A stretch of DNA of 64,000 nt. Source: Pseudonocardia kujensis. GTDB taxonomy: Bacteria > Actinomycetota > Actinomycetes > Mycobacteriales > Pseudonocardiaceae. This document shows, piece by piece, positions 25,547 through 34,355 of the stretch (position 1 is the stretch's first letter; each line of letters opens with the position of its first letter). The stretch covers positions 30,577 through 94,576 of the forward strand of contig NZ_JAJSOK010000027.1 in NCBI RefSeq assembly GCF_021283305.1, written 5' to 3'. The notes beneath the pieces are model-generated. The model did not search any database. It saw nothing but the letters and a program-made list of their open reading frames with translations, and had not been told where the DNA came from. A program made the translations under genes and the position numbers.

Positions 25547-26718
25547 AGGCCGTGACCTGGCGCGGGGTCAACGAGATCGGCGTCGAGGACGTCCCCGAGC
25601 CCACGATCCTCAACAGCCACGACGTCATCGTGGAGGTGGGGCTGAGCGCGACCTGCGGCTCGGACCTGCACCTGATGGGGGGCTACATCCCGGCCATGCG
25701 CGCGGGGGACGTGCTCGGGCACGAGTTCATGGGCACGGTCGCCGAGGTCGGGTCCGGCGTCACGAAGCACCGGGTGGGCGACCGGGTGGTCGTCGTCTCC
25801 TTCATCGGCTGCGGCCAGTGCTGGTACTGCCGGCAGGGGCTGTGGTCGCTGTGCGACAACGGCAACCCCAACCCGGGGATCACCGAGGCACTGTGGGGTC
25901 AGTCCATCGGCGGCTGCTACGGCTACTCGCACGCACTGGGTGGGTGGGCGGGCAGCCACGCGCGCTACATCCGGGTGCCCTATGCCGACCAGGGGGCCTT
26001 CGCCATCCCTGACGGCGTCTCAGACGACCGGGCGCTGTTCGCCTCCGATGCGGCGCCGACCGGCTGGACGGGGGCGCACCAGGCCGAGGTGCGGCCGGGT
26101 GACGTCGTCGCGGTGTGGGGGGCCGGCGGCGTGGGCCAGATGGCCGCCCGCGCGGCCATGATCATGGGCGCCGAGCGGGTCGTCGTCATCGACCGGTACG
26201 ACAACCGGCTCGAGCAGGTCCGCACCCACATCGGGGCGGAGACCCTCGACTACGAGGAGGTGAACGTCCCCGCGGAGCTGCGCGAGATGACCGGGGGCCG
26301 GGGACCGGACGTCTGCATCGAGGCGGTGGGCATGGAGGCGCACCACCCGGGCCCGCAGTACCTCTACGACCAGGTCAAGCAGCAGATGCGGCTGCAGACC
26401 GACCGGCCCACGGCGGTGCGCGAGGCGATCTACGCGTGCCGCAAGGGCGGGACGGTGTTCACCCTGGGCGTCTTCGCCGGTCTCGTGGACAAGTTCCCCC
26501 TCGGTGCGGTCATGAACAAGGCGCTGACCCTGCGTGGCGCCCAGCAGCACGGGCACCGCTACATCCCGGAGATCCTCGACCTCATGGGCCGGGACGAGGT
26601 GCGGACCGAGCACCTCGCCACCCACGTGATGCCGCTCGACGACGGCCCCGAGGGCTACCGGATGTTCAAGGAGAAGGAGGACGGGTGCGTCCGTGCCGTC
26701 TTCCGCCCGGGTGGGTGA
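25543..26718 (+). CDS. Zinc-dependent alcohol dehydrogenase (formaldehyde dehydrogenase-like), paralog 2
   Basis: A 391-residue medium-chain dehydrogenase with Cys38 (SATCGSDLH), His60-Glu61 and structural cysteines at 90, 93, 96 and 104. The nucleotide-binding motif is WGAGGVGQMAARAA. The sequence RYIPEILDLMGRDEVRTEHL near the C-terminus matches the threonine/formaldehyde dehydrogenase subgroup. It is closely related in layout to the enzyme at 27429. The start overlaps the upstream partner gene (ATGA). Any aldehyde or alcohol substrate is unknown; the setting suggests detoxification or redox balancing during stress. Confidence 0.85.
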   Translation: MKAVTWRGVNEIGVEDVPEPTILNSHDVIVEVGLSATCGSDLHLMGGYIPAMRAGDVLGHEFMGTVAEVGSGVTKHRVGDRVVVVSFIGCGQCWYCRQGLWSLCDNGNPNPGITEALWGQSIGGCYGYSHALGGWAGSHARYIRVPYADQGAFAIPDGVSDDRALFASDAAPTGWTGAHQAEVRPGDVVAVWGAGGVGQMAARAAMIMGAERVVVIDRYDNRLEQVRTHIGAETLDYEEVNVPAELREMTGGRGPDVCIEAVGMEAHHPGPQYLYDQVKQQMRLQTDRPTAVREAIYACRKGGTVFTLGVFAGLVDKFPLGAVMNKALTLRGAQQHGHRYIPEILDLMGRDEVRTEHLATHVMPLDDGPEGYRMFKEKEDGCVRAVFRPGG

Positions 26719-26848
26719 CCGCCCGCCCGGATTCCGGCCGTCGGCCGCGCGGGGTTGCGCCGGATCCGTCCGAACTGACCCACGGGTTCGGGTGTGCACG
26801 GGCGTGTGGGTGGTACGCGTCGGGTCCGCGGTGGTCCCTTTCGCGTGC

Positions 26849-26877
26849 GACGGCCGGGTCCACCGGACCCGGCCGTC
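26849..26877 (+). promoter_or_regulatory. Perfect 13-bp hairpin directly upstream of a Shine-Dalgarno
   Basis: Arms 26849-26861 and 26865-26877 are perfectly complementary around the 3-base loop ACC. The GAGGAGG Shine-Dalgarno of the SRPBCC gene begins 2 bases later and the ATG 13 bases later. It could be a terminator of the upstream dehydrogenase, a transcript-stabilising leader or a translation control element. Confidence 0.6.
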
Positions 26878-26889
26878 CGAGGAGGCTCG

Positions 26890-27432
26890 ATGGATCTGAC
26901 AGCGACGACGACGGTGCGCAGACCCGTGGGGGAGGTGTACGCGTTCTGGCGGCTCCTGGAGAACCTGCCGACGTTCATGGAGCACCTCGACGAGGTGCGG
27001 ACGACGGACGCGAAGTCCAGCACCTGGGTGGCGAGCGCCCCGTTCGACCGCAAGGTCGAGTGGGAAGCCGTGCTGATCGAGGACGTGGTGGACGAGCGGA
27101 TCGGATGGCGCTCGGCCGAGGAGGCCGACGTCCCGAACCAGGGCACGGTGTCCTTCGTCCTCGCGCCCGACGGGGTGAGCACCGAGGTGCACGTGCACCT
27201 GGCCTACGAGATCGGGGCGGGGAAGCTGGGCAAGGCGGTCGCGAAGTACTTCGGGGAGGAGCCTCACCAGCAGCTCGACGACGACCTGCGCCGGCTCAAG
27301 CAGGTCCTGGAGACCGGTGAGGTCGTCCGCTCCGACGGTGCCCCGTGGGGCAAGCGCGCGCGCAAGGAGTTCCCGCAGCGCCCGGCCCAGCCGCTGACGG
27401 CCGACGAACGGCGGGAGGTGCTGGGGGTATGA
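26890..27432 (+). CDS. SRPBCC-family (polyketide cyclase/dehydrase-like) protein
   Basis: A 180-residue protein of the START/SRPBCC helix-grip fold. It starts MDLTATTTVRRPVGEVYAFW, continues LENLPTFMEHLDEVRTTD, then VDERIGWRSAEEADVPNQG and STEVHVHLAYE, and ends in the long C-terminal helix KAVAKYFGEEPHQQLDDDL. Such proteins bind hydrophobic ligands in a deep pocket; many are non-enzymatic. ATG 26890 follows GAGGAGG, itself preceded by a perfect hairpin. It overlaps the dehydrogenase at 27429 by ATGA. The repeated pairing of a small pocket protein with a dehydrogenase suggests substrate delivery, as inference. Confidence 0.85.
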   Translation: MDLTATTTVRRPVGEVYAFWRLLENLPTFMEHLDEVRTTDAKSSTWVASAPFDRKVEWEAVLIEDVVDERIGWRSAEEADVPNQGTVSFVLAPDGVSTEVHVHLAYEIGAGKLGKAVAKYFGEEPHQQLDDDLRRLKQVLETGEVVRSDGAPWGKRARKEFPQRPAQPLTADERREVLGV

Positions 27433-28604
27433 GGGCGAACTGCTGGGCCGGCCGCAACGAGGTCGAGGTCCGGGACGTGCCGGATCCGACCATCCTGAAC
27501 AGCCGCGACGCGATCGTGCGGATCACGTCGACGGCGATCTGCGGCTCGGATCTGCACCTGCTCGACGGGTACGTGCCGACCATGCAGGACGGCGACGTCA
27601 TGGGCCACGAGTTCATGGGCGAGGTCGTCGGGGTCGGCACCGGTGTCGATCCGGCACGACTGCGGGTCGGTGACCGCGTGGTGGTGCCCTTCCCGATCGC
27701 CTGCGGTGCGTGCGGGGCCTGCGCGGCGCAGCTGTACTCCTGCTGCGAGAACAGCAACCCGAACGCCGGGATCGCGGAGAAGATGTTCGGCCACCCCCTG
27801 GCGGGGATGTTCGGCTACGCGCATCTCACCGGCGGGTTCGCCGGCGGACAGGCACAGTACGCCCGCGTCCCCTTCGCGGACGTGGGACCGCTGAAGATCG
27901 AGTCTGACCTCACCGACGAGCAGGTGCTCTTCCTGTCCGACATCCTGCCCACCGGCTACATGGGTGCCGAGATGTGCGACATCCAGCCCAGCGACGTGGT
28001 CGCCGTGTGGGGCGCGGGTCCGGTCGGCCAGTTCGCCATGGACAGCGCCCGGGTGCTCGGCGCCGCTTCGGTGATCGCGATCGACAAGGAGCCGTACCGG
28101 TTGCGGATGGCCGAGGAGGCCGGGCACATCCCGGTGAACTTCGAGGAGGTCGACGTCCGGTCCCGGTTGCTGGAGCTCTCCGGCGGCCGCGGCCCGGACA
28201 AGTGCATCGACGCCGTCGGGTTGGAGGCGACCCACGGCAGCGCACACATCCAGGCCTTCGATCGCGTCAAGCAGGCCGTCCGGTCGGAGACCGACCGCCC
28301 CCACGCGTTGCGTCAGGCGATCTTGTCCTGTCGCAGCGGCGGGATCGTGTCGGTCATCGGGGTGTACGGCGGGGTGGTGGACAAGTTCCCGGCCGGGGCC
28401 TGGATGAACCGGTCGCTGACCCTGCGGACCGGACAGTGCCACGTGCAGCGGTACATGGCGCCGCTGCTGCGGCGGATCGAGCGCGGTGAGCTCGACCCGA
28501 CGCGGGTCATCACCCACCGTCTGTCCCTGGAGGAGGCCCCGCGCGGCTACGACATCTTCAAGAACAAGCAGGAGGACTGCGAGAAGGTCGTCCTCACACC
28601 CTGA
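27429..28604 (+). CDS. Zinc-dependent alcohol dehydrogenase (formaldehyde dehydrogenase-like), paralog 3
   Basis: A 391-residue medium-chain dehydrogenase with Cys38 (TAICGSDLH), His60-Glu61, structural cysteines 92, 95, 98 and 105 (ACGACGACAAQLYSCC), and the motif WGAGPVGQFAMDSA. DKFPAGAWMNRSLTLRTGQ near the C-terminus is shared with the paralog at 25543. It is translationally coupled to the SRPBCC gene. A strong hairpin 21 bases after the stop ends the operon. Substrate not determinable. Confidence 0.87.
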   Translation: MRANCWAGRNEVEVRDVPDPTILNSRDAIVRITSTAICGSDLHLLDGYVPTMQDGDVMGHEFMGEVVGVGTGVDPARLRVGDRVVVPFPIACGACGACAAQLYSCCENSNPNAGIAEKMFGHPLAGMFGYAHLTGGFAGGQAQYARVPFADVGPLKIESDLTDEQVLFLSDILPTGYMGAEMCDIQPSDVVAVWGAGPVGQFAMDSARVLGAASVIAIDKEPYRLRMAEEAGHIPVNFEEVDVRSRLLELSGGRGPDKCIDAVGLEATHGSAHIQAFDRVKQAVRSETDRPHALRQAILSCRSGGIVSVIGVYGGVVDKFPAGAWMNRSLTLRTGQCHVQRYMAPLLRRIERGELDPTRVITHRLSLEEAPRGYDIFKNKQEDCEKVVLTP

Positions 28605-28625
28605 CGGGCTGCCGCTCGGGGAGGA

Positions 28626-28650
28626 TGGCGGCCGGTCCGCCCGGCCGCCA
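28626..28650 (+). terminator. Hairpin terminator after dehydrogenase paralog 3
   Basis: TGGCGGCCGG (28626-28635) and CCGGCCGCCA (28641-28650) pair perfectly over 10 bp with loop TCCGC. Confidence 0.7.
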
Positions 28651-28741
28651 CCCACATCGCCGTTGCCCCGGAAGCGACGCGTGCATGAGGGGGCGCGTAC
28701 ATCGAAGGCCTCAGCGCCTCGACGAGCCAAGGAGGGGCGCC

Positions 28742-29887
28742 ATGGACGACCGAGCGCGTGACCGTTCGCCGGACCGGACGGACGGCGGGTCCACCCGAGA
28801 GCGGCGGCAACGCGGACGCCGGGTCCGGGTCGGTCTGCTGGCCGATCCCGGTCCCCCTACCGATCTCACCGCCGCCCTCGTGCCCGACCTGTCCACGGTG
28901 CTGGCCGCACAGGTCGACGACGCGACCGAGTGGGTCGTCAGCACCGAGAGCCGCGAGATTCCGCTCGACGACGAGGGCCTGGTCCCGCTGGAGTCACTCG
29001 CGCGGGAGCACCGCGAGCGCCGGGAGTGGGACGTCATGATCGTGGTGACCGACCTGCCCCGCCGGATCGGGACCCGCCCCGTCGCCACCGTCCTGAGCGA
29101 CCGCGCGAGCACCGGGCTGGTCTCGCTGCCCGGGCTCGGAGCCCTGGGCGTGCGCCGACGGGCGCGGCGGGCCGTCGTGCACCTCGTGCGGGCCCTCACC
29201 GGGCACGAACAGCGCTCCGACGGAGAACGCCCCCCGGACATCCCGCGGTTGAGCCCGCTGCGCCGCGTCGGCGCCGAGGAGGAGGACACCGACGCGCATC
29301 TCGCCCTGGTCGGGCTGCGCGGCAGGCTGCGGCTACTCGCCGGGATGGTGCGCGACAACCGCCCGTGGCGGCTGGTCCCCCACCTGTCCAGCGCCACCGC
29401 GGCGGCGGCCGCGACCGGCGCCTATGCAATCGTGACCACGACCTTCTGGATGATGGCGAGCTCGCTGTCGTCGCTGCGGCTGCTGCTCATCTCCGTGGTG
29501 GCGATCGTGGCCATGGCGACCTGGCTGATCACCTACAACCATCTCTGGGACCGGCCGCCCGAGCAGGACGCGCGGGCGAAGGCGGTGCTCTACAACGCCG
29601 CCACGGTGATCACGATGATCCTCGGGGTCACCTGTATGTACGTGCTCCTCTATCTCGCCGGGCTGCTCGCGGCTCTCGCGTTGATCGATCCCGGCTACTT
29701 CTCCTCGCAGCTGCACCGGCCCCCCTCGTTCGGCGCCTACCTCAAGCTGGTGTGGCTGGCGAGCTCGGTCGGCATCGTGGCCGGGGCGCTCGGCTCCAGC
29801 CTCGAGAGCGAGGAGGCCGTCCGGAACGCGACCTACGGCAGGAGGGAGCGCGAGCGGCAGCGCGGCCGCAACGCAAGTTCGAAGTAG
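28742..29887 (+). CDS. Hypothetical membrane protein with a large cytosolic N-terminal domain
   Basis: A 381-residue protein with GGAGGGG before its ATG. Residues 1-200 are soluble, starting with an Arg-rich leader and then an alpha/beta-looking part (VRVGLLADPGPPTDLTAALV, DVMIVVTDLPRRIGTRPVA). Residues about 215-365 hold roughly four membrane segments (AYAIVTTTFWMMASSLSSL, LLLISVVAIVAMATWLITY, VITMILGVTCMYVLLYLAGL, LVWLASSVGIVAGALGSSL). The C-terminus is basic. I do not recognise a named family. Its position suggests it belongs to the stress island, although no palindromic operator lies directly upstream. Confidence 0.7.
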   Translation: MDDRARDRSPDRTDGGSTRERRQRGRRVRVGLLADPGPPTDLTAALVPDLSTVLAAQVDDATEWVVSTESREIPLDDEGLVPLESLAREHRERREWDVMIVVTDLPRRIGTRPVATVLSDRASTGLVSLPGLGALGVRRRARRAVVHLVRALTGHEQRSDGERPPDIPRLSPLRRVGAEEEDTDAHLALVGLRGRLRLLAGMVRDNRPWRLVPHLSSATAAAAATGAYAIVTTTFWMMASSLSSLRLLLISVVAIVAMATWLITYNHLWDRPPEQDARAKAVLYNAATVITMILGVTCMYVLLYLAGLLAALALIDPGYFSSQLHRPPSFGAYLKLVWLASSVGIVAGALGSSLESEEAVRNATYGRRERERQRGRNASSK

Positions 29888-29942
29888 CTGCAGCGCTCGC
29901 GCCGGTCGTGTCCCAAGGCGCTCCGCTCGCCCGACGAGGCAC

Positions 29943-30254
29943 TGATCGTGTTGGCTTCGTGAGTTCGTCGCGTTCACCACGGACAACCACGGGGTGGTGA
30001 CGTCCATGGTGAAGGCGATCGAGGAGCCCGAGTCCGAGCTGCACGCCTCCTGCGTCGCCCTGCGAGCGGCCGGCGCCCGGCTGCTCACCCGTGCGCAGGC
30101 GGCCGACATGGCCCGGTCCGACCTGGATGGCGCGGACCTCTTCGCGCTGGTGTCGACCCTGGCCTGGCTCGGCGATCAACCTGGGCACGAAGCACGCGCC
30201 GAGCGGCTCTTCGACGTGGTGATGGGCGCGGTCCTGACGGATCGAGCGGCCTGA
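29943..30254 (+). pseudogene. C-terminal remnant of a TetR-family (SbtR-type) regulator
   Basis: After a TGA at 29940-29942 the frame reads CWLREFVAFTTDNHG, then SCVALRAAGARLLTRAQAAD, then DLDGADLFALVSTLAWLGDQ and a final RLFDVVMGAVLT. This matches the ligand-binding C-terminal half of TetR regulators with the SbtR-like domain. The N-terminal DNA-binding helix-turn-helix, about 90 residues, is missing; the sequence before 29943 shows no trace of it. An in-frame ATG at 30006 could start an 82-residue product, but it would lack DNA binding. It marks a decayed gene at the border between the stress island and the catabolic region. Confidence 0.65.
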
Positions 30255-30370
30255 CGCGCGGACGTCCGTCTCCTCGAGCTGCGCACGTGGCGCGCGACGC
30301 AGCAAGGCCGTGATGGGCGCCGGAGGGTGGCCGGTCGTCTCTGTTCCACCGTCCGCCCTGTATGGCGGCC

Positions 30371-31573
30371 TCAAGGAACCCGAAGCCGAGCAGCAAGGTG
30401 TAGCGCGAGTTCGGTGGCCAGCCGATCCTCGTCGATCGGGTGCCCGAGCAGGGCCGCCGTGCGCTCGAGGCGGTAGCGGACGGTGTTGTGGTGCACTCCG
30501 ATCTTGGCCGCGGCCGCGCGGGCGTTGCTGTTGCACTGGTAGTAGACGCGCAGGGTCTCGGCGAGTCGCCGCTCGTGTCCGGTGTCGCTGAGGAGATCGC
30601 CCAGCTTGCTCTCGAGGAAGTGGTGCACGGCCGCCACGTCTCTGCTGCAGAGCGTCGCGAGCTCCACGTCCCCGAAGCGCGTCACGGGATCCGCGTCCGT
30701 TCCCGCCAGGTGAGCGACTCGCAACGCCTCGCCGGCCTCGTGGTGCGAGCGTCGGAAGCCCGCCAGCCCCTTCGCCGGTTCGCCCTGCCCCACCCGGACG
30801 GAGCTCGGAGGGTTCCTCGCCTTCCGGGGGTGGGGTGTCGGTACCCAGCACCACATGGTGGCCGCGTCGACATGGACGAACAGAGGCCTGCCGGGGCCGA
30901 CGCCGCGGGCCAGCTCGTGTGCCACGCCTTCCAGGCGTACCTGGTCGGCCGGTTCGTGCTGGGTCAGGACCAACGCCGTGTGCGGGCCGGTCAGATCGTA
31001 GCCGAGTCGCCGGCCTGCACCCTGGATGTCGACGACGTCGCCGTCGAGCAGCTGTCGGACGAAGGCGACGCGCGCGAGCGACCCCTCCCGGGCGACCCGC
31101 TCGGTCTCGTCCCGCAGTTCGGCGGTCAGCCGGGCGACCACCACCTCCAGCCAGCTGAGCAGGAAGCTCACCCCGTGGTTGAGGACGGCCACGGCGAGGG
31201 CGGGCTCGTCGCAGTGCTGCCCGACCACGCAGGCCCATTTGTCCGCCCAGAAGCTCGTTCCCAGGTGGTAGGTCCGGATCGCGTCCTCGTGCGCGACGCC
31301 GTGCTGGACCAGTGCGCGGGTGGAGTCGATCACGTCGGCGCCCGGCTCCAGGTCCGACGGCGTGGCGCCGTGCACCAGGCCGTACAGCAACGTGGTGCAG
31401 TTGGCCTCGCACGCGGCGCGACCGAGCTCGAGCACCTCCGGCCTGTTGAGCTCGGGCATCGACTCACGGATCCGCGACAGGATGCTCTCGCTCAGCGCCG
31501 GGAGTTCGGGCAGCAGGCCGAGCGCGAGCTGCCGGGTGGTGTGCCGGACCCGCTCGTCCTTCGAGGGCGCCAT
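30371..31573 (-). CDS. PucR/CdaR-family transcriptional regulator
   Basis: A 400-residue regulator. Residues 1-170 are a helical N-terminal domain (LPALSESILSRIRESMPELN), followed by a GGDEF-like degenerate middle. A C-terminal PucR helix-turn-helix contains YYQCNSNARAAAAKIGVHHN, then TVRYRLERTAALLG. Such proteins activate purine, aromatic or other catabolic genes in response to substrate. ATG 31573 starts 134 bases from the divergent monooxygenase-esterase gene, its likely target. Confidence 0.87.
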   Translation of the reverse strand: MAPSKDERVRHTTRQLALGLLPELPALSESILSRIRESMPELNRPEVLELGRAACEANCTTLLYGLVHGATPSDLEPGADVIDSTRALVQHGVAHEDAIRTYHLGTSFWADKWACVVGQHCDEPALAVAVLNHGVSFLLSWLEVVVARLTAELRDETERVAREGSLARVAFVRQLLDGDVVDIQGAGRRLGYDLTGPHTALVLTQHEPADQVRLEGVAHELARGVGPGRPLFVHVDAATMWCWVPTPHPRKARNPPSSVRVGQGEPAKGLAGFRRSHHEAGEALRVAHLAGTDADPVTRFGDVELATLCSRDVAAVHHFLESKLGDLLSDTGHERRLAETLRVYYQCNSNARAAAAKIGVHHNTVRYRLERTAALLGHPIDEDRLATELALHLAARLRVP

Positions 31574-31707
31574 CTTCGGACTGTAGCGCGGCCCCGATGC
31601 ACCGACTGGTCAAATCGATCTCCGCGGTTCGACCGTGTGTCCGATGACCTCCGTGTGGCCCTGCTCCTACCGTCGCGGCAGTTCACGTCACTCGTTGAGG
31701 AGAGTCG

Positions 31708-34281
31708 ATGGATCGGGAACACGACGTCGTGGTCATCGGGGCAGGATTCGCGGGACTGTACGCAGTACACAAGTTCCGTGATCAGCTCGGCCTCCGGGTG
31801 CAGGGGTTCGAGGCGGCCGACGGGCCGGGCGGCACGTGGTGGTGGAACCGCTACCCGGGAGCGCGGTGCGACTTCGAGTCGGTTCACTACAGCTACTCGT
31901 TCTCCGCCGATCTGCAGCGGGAGTGGGAGTGGACGGAGCGCTTCGCCGCGCAACCGGAGATCCTCTCCTACCTGGAGTGGGTGGCCGACCGGCTGGACGT
32001 CCGGCGGTCGTTCCGCTTCAGCACGAAGGTCGCGGGGCTGACCTGGGACGAGGCCCGGTCGCGATGGTCGGTCGCGCTGGACGACGGGAGCCGCTGCACG
32101 GCCCGGTTCGTCGTCACGTGCGTCGGCAACCTCTCGGTTCCGAAGGAGCCGGAGTTCCCGGGCGCCGAGAACTTCGCGGGCGAGATCTACCAGACCAGTC
32201 GGTGGCCGCACGGCGACGTCGACTTCCGCGGCAAGCGGGTCGGGGTCGTCGGCACCGGGTCGACCGGGATCCAGGTCATCCCGGAGATCGCCCGGCAGGC
32301 GGCGCACCTGACCGTGTTCCAGCGCACCCCGAACTTCGCCGCCCCGCTGCGCAATGCCGTCGTCGAACCCGCCGAGCGCCGGTGGAACGCGGAGAACCAC
32401 GCCGAGGTGCGGCGTGGCACGCGGGACTCCTTCCTGGGAGCCCCCTACCCGGCCCCGTCGGGGTCCGCGCGGACGGCGAGCAGCGAGGAGCGCCGGCGGA
32501 TCTACGACGAGTACTGGGCCCAAGGGGGCTTCCGGTTCGTCGCGTCCACGTTCGACGACCTCCTCTTCGACGAGGAGGCCAACGCCACGGCAGCCGACTA
32601 CATCCGCGAGCGGATCCGGGAGCGGGTGGCCGATCCGGCCGTCGCCGACCTCCTCTCGCCCCACGACCACCCGTACGCCAGCAAGCGCCCACCGTTCGAG
32701 ACCGACTACTACGAGACCTTCAACCTCGAGCACGTCGACCTGGTCGACGTCCGCTCCGCACCCATCGAGCGCATCGTCGAGAACGGACTGCGGACCACCG
32801 AGCGGCTCCACGAGCTCGACGTCATCGTTCTCGCCACGGGCTTCGACGCCGCCACCGGGCCACTGCTGGCGCTGGGGCCCGTCGGCCGTGACGGCCAGAC
32901 GCTCGACGCGAAGTGGGTCGACGGCCCGAACACCTATCTCGGCCTGCAGACCGCCGGGTTCCCCAACCTCTTCATGATCACGGGCCCCCTCAGTGCCGCC
33001 GGGCTGTACAACAACCCGCTGGCGATCGAGGATCACCTCGACTTCCTGGGCGAGCTCCTCCACCACGCCCTCGAGCGGGGTGCCCGGACCATCGAGGCCT
33101 CACCCGAGGCCGAGGACAGGTGGGGTGCCCTGTGCACCGGGTTGCTGAACCACACCGTCATCCCGAAGGCGAAGAGCTCCTGGTACATGGGGGCGAACAT
33201 CCCGGGCAAGCCGCGGGCGACCTACCTGTTCGCCGGCGGGGCCCCGCTGTTCCGGGCGATCACGGCGGAGGTCGCCGATCGGGACTACGCCGGCTTCGCG
33301 ATCGACGGCCACGAGACGCGGATCCCGCCGATGGTGAAGCTCGACCCCTCCGTCGCCCTCGCCCTGGGGGCGATGCTCCTGCAGAAGGTGAAGCCCCTGG
33401 ACCAGTGCACCCTGGAGGAGAGCCGAGCGATGATCGACTCGCTCGCGGCCCTGCAGGCGCCCGGACCCGAAACCCGGGTGACGAACCTCCAGGACCCCCG
33501 GGGGCGGCTGTACCGGCCGGAGGGAACGGGCCCCTTCCCGGTGGTCGTGCACTGTCACGGCGGGGGATGGGTCGCCGGTTCGGTCGACCTCGCGGACGCC
33601 TTCTGTCGTCGGGTCGCGGTCGGGGCCGGGGTGATGGTCCTGTCCGTGGACTACCGGCTGGCTCCCGAGCATCCGTTTCCGGCGGCTCCGGACGACGTGT
33701 TCGAGGCGCTCCGGTGGGCGAGGAGCCATGTCGCGGAGTTCGGTGGGGACCCCGAACGTCTGGCGATCATGGGCGACAGCGCCGGCGGCAATCTCGCCGC
33801 GGCCACGGCGCTGCGCGCCCGGGACAGCGGGATCCGGCTGAGTGGTCAGGTCCTCGTCTACCCGGCACTGGATCCGGACGCCTCCACGCCGTCCCGCACG
33901 GAGTTCGTCGACGGTCCCTTCATCTCCGTCGCCGCCGGCGAGCAGATGTGGCACAGCTACCTGAGGGGCGCCGAGGTGACCCCGCTCGCGGCGCCCAACC
34001 GGGCCGAGTCGCTGGCCGATCTGGCACCCGCGCTGGTCCTCACGGTCGAGTGCGACCCGCTCCGCGACGAGGGCGAGGACTACGCCGACGCCCTCGCGGC
34101 CGCTGCCGTGCCCGTCGTCCGTCGTCGCTTCGACGGACTCGTCCACGGTGTCCTCGACATGAGCGCGCTCGTTCCCCGGGTGGCCGAGATGCACGGCGCG
34201 ATCAGCACCTTCCTCGGCGAGATCTTCGGATCCGGCGACGCTTCCCGCCCGGACCGCGAGGCGGTGTCGGCGAAGGGGTGA
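31708..34281 (+). CDS. Baeyer-Villiger-type flavin monooxygenase fused to an alpha/beta-hydrolase esterase
   Basis: An 857-residue two-enzyme protein. Residues 1 to about 540 form a class B flavoprotein monooxygenase: FAD motif GAGFAG (11-16), GTWWWNRYPGARCD, and NADPH motif GTGSTG (182-187). The BVMO fingerprint is FAGEIYQTSRWP (156-167), in which the usual His is Gln162. Residues about 570-857 are a hormone-sensitive-lipase-type esterase with oxyanion motif HGGGW (617-621), nucleophile Ser691 in GDSAGGN and His813. Oxygenation of a ketone gives an ester or lactone that the second half could hydrolyse at once. It heads an operon with SDR, acyl-CoA ligase and hydratase genes. Confidence 0.88.
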   Translation: MDREHDVVVIGAGFAGLYAVHKFRDQLGLRVQGFEAADGPGGTWWWNRYPGARCDFESVHYSYSFSADLQREWEWTERFAAQPEILSYLEWVADRLDVRRSFRFSTKVAGLTWDEARSRWSVALDDGSRCTARFVVTCVGNLSVPKEPEFPGAENFAGEIYQTSRWPHGDVDFRGKRVGVVGTGSTGIQVIPEIARQAAHLTVFQRTPNFAAPLRNAVVEPAERRWNAENHAEVRRGTRDSFLGAPYPAPSGSARTASSEERRRIYDEYWAQGGFRFVASTFDDLLFDEEANATAADYIRERIRERVADPAVADLLSPHDHPYASKRPPFETDYYETFNLEHVDLVDVRSAPIERIVENGLRTTERLHELDVIVLATGFDAATGPLLALGPVGRDGQTLDAKWVDGPNTYLGLQTAGFPNLFMITGPLSAAGLYNNPLAIEDHLDFLGELLHHALERGARTIEASPEAEDRWGALCTGLLNHTVIPKAKSSWYMGANIPGKPRATYLFAGGAPLFRAITAEVADRDYAGFAIDGHETRIPPMVKLDPSVALALGAMLLQKVKPLDQCTLEESRAMIDSLAALQAPGPETRVTNLQDPRGRLYRPEGTGPFPVVVHCHGGGWVAGSVDLADAFCRRVAVGAGVMVLSVDYRLAPEHPFPAAPDDVFEALRWARSHVAEFGGDPERLAIMGDSAGGNLAAATALRARDSGIRLSGQVLVYPALDPDASTPSRTEFVDGPFISVAAGEQMWHSYLRGAEVTPLAAPNRAESLADLAPALVLTVECDPLRDEGEDYADALAAAAVPVVRRRFDGLVHGVLDMSALVPRVAEMHGAISTFLGEIFGSGDASRPDREAVSAKG

Positions 34282-34355
34282 GGCCGGGCCCCTCGACGGC
34301 GCTGGGACGCCGTTTCCCCCACGCAGCAGAACACAGAGCAGAAGGACAGGAACCA

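Noticed and set aside
29994..30254. Intact small regulator of 86 residues
   Set aside because: It matches only the C-terminal ligand domain of TetR proteins and continues upstream in frame without a start, so it is treated as a remnant.
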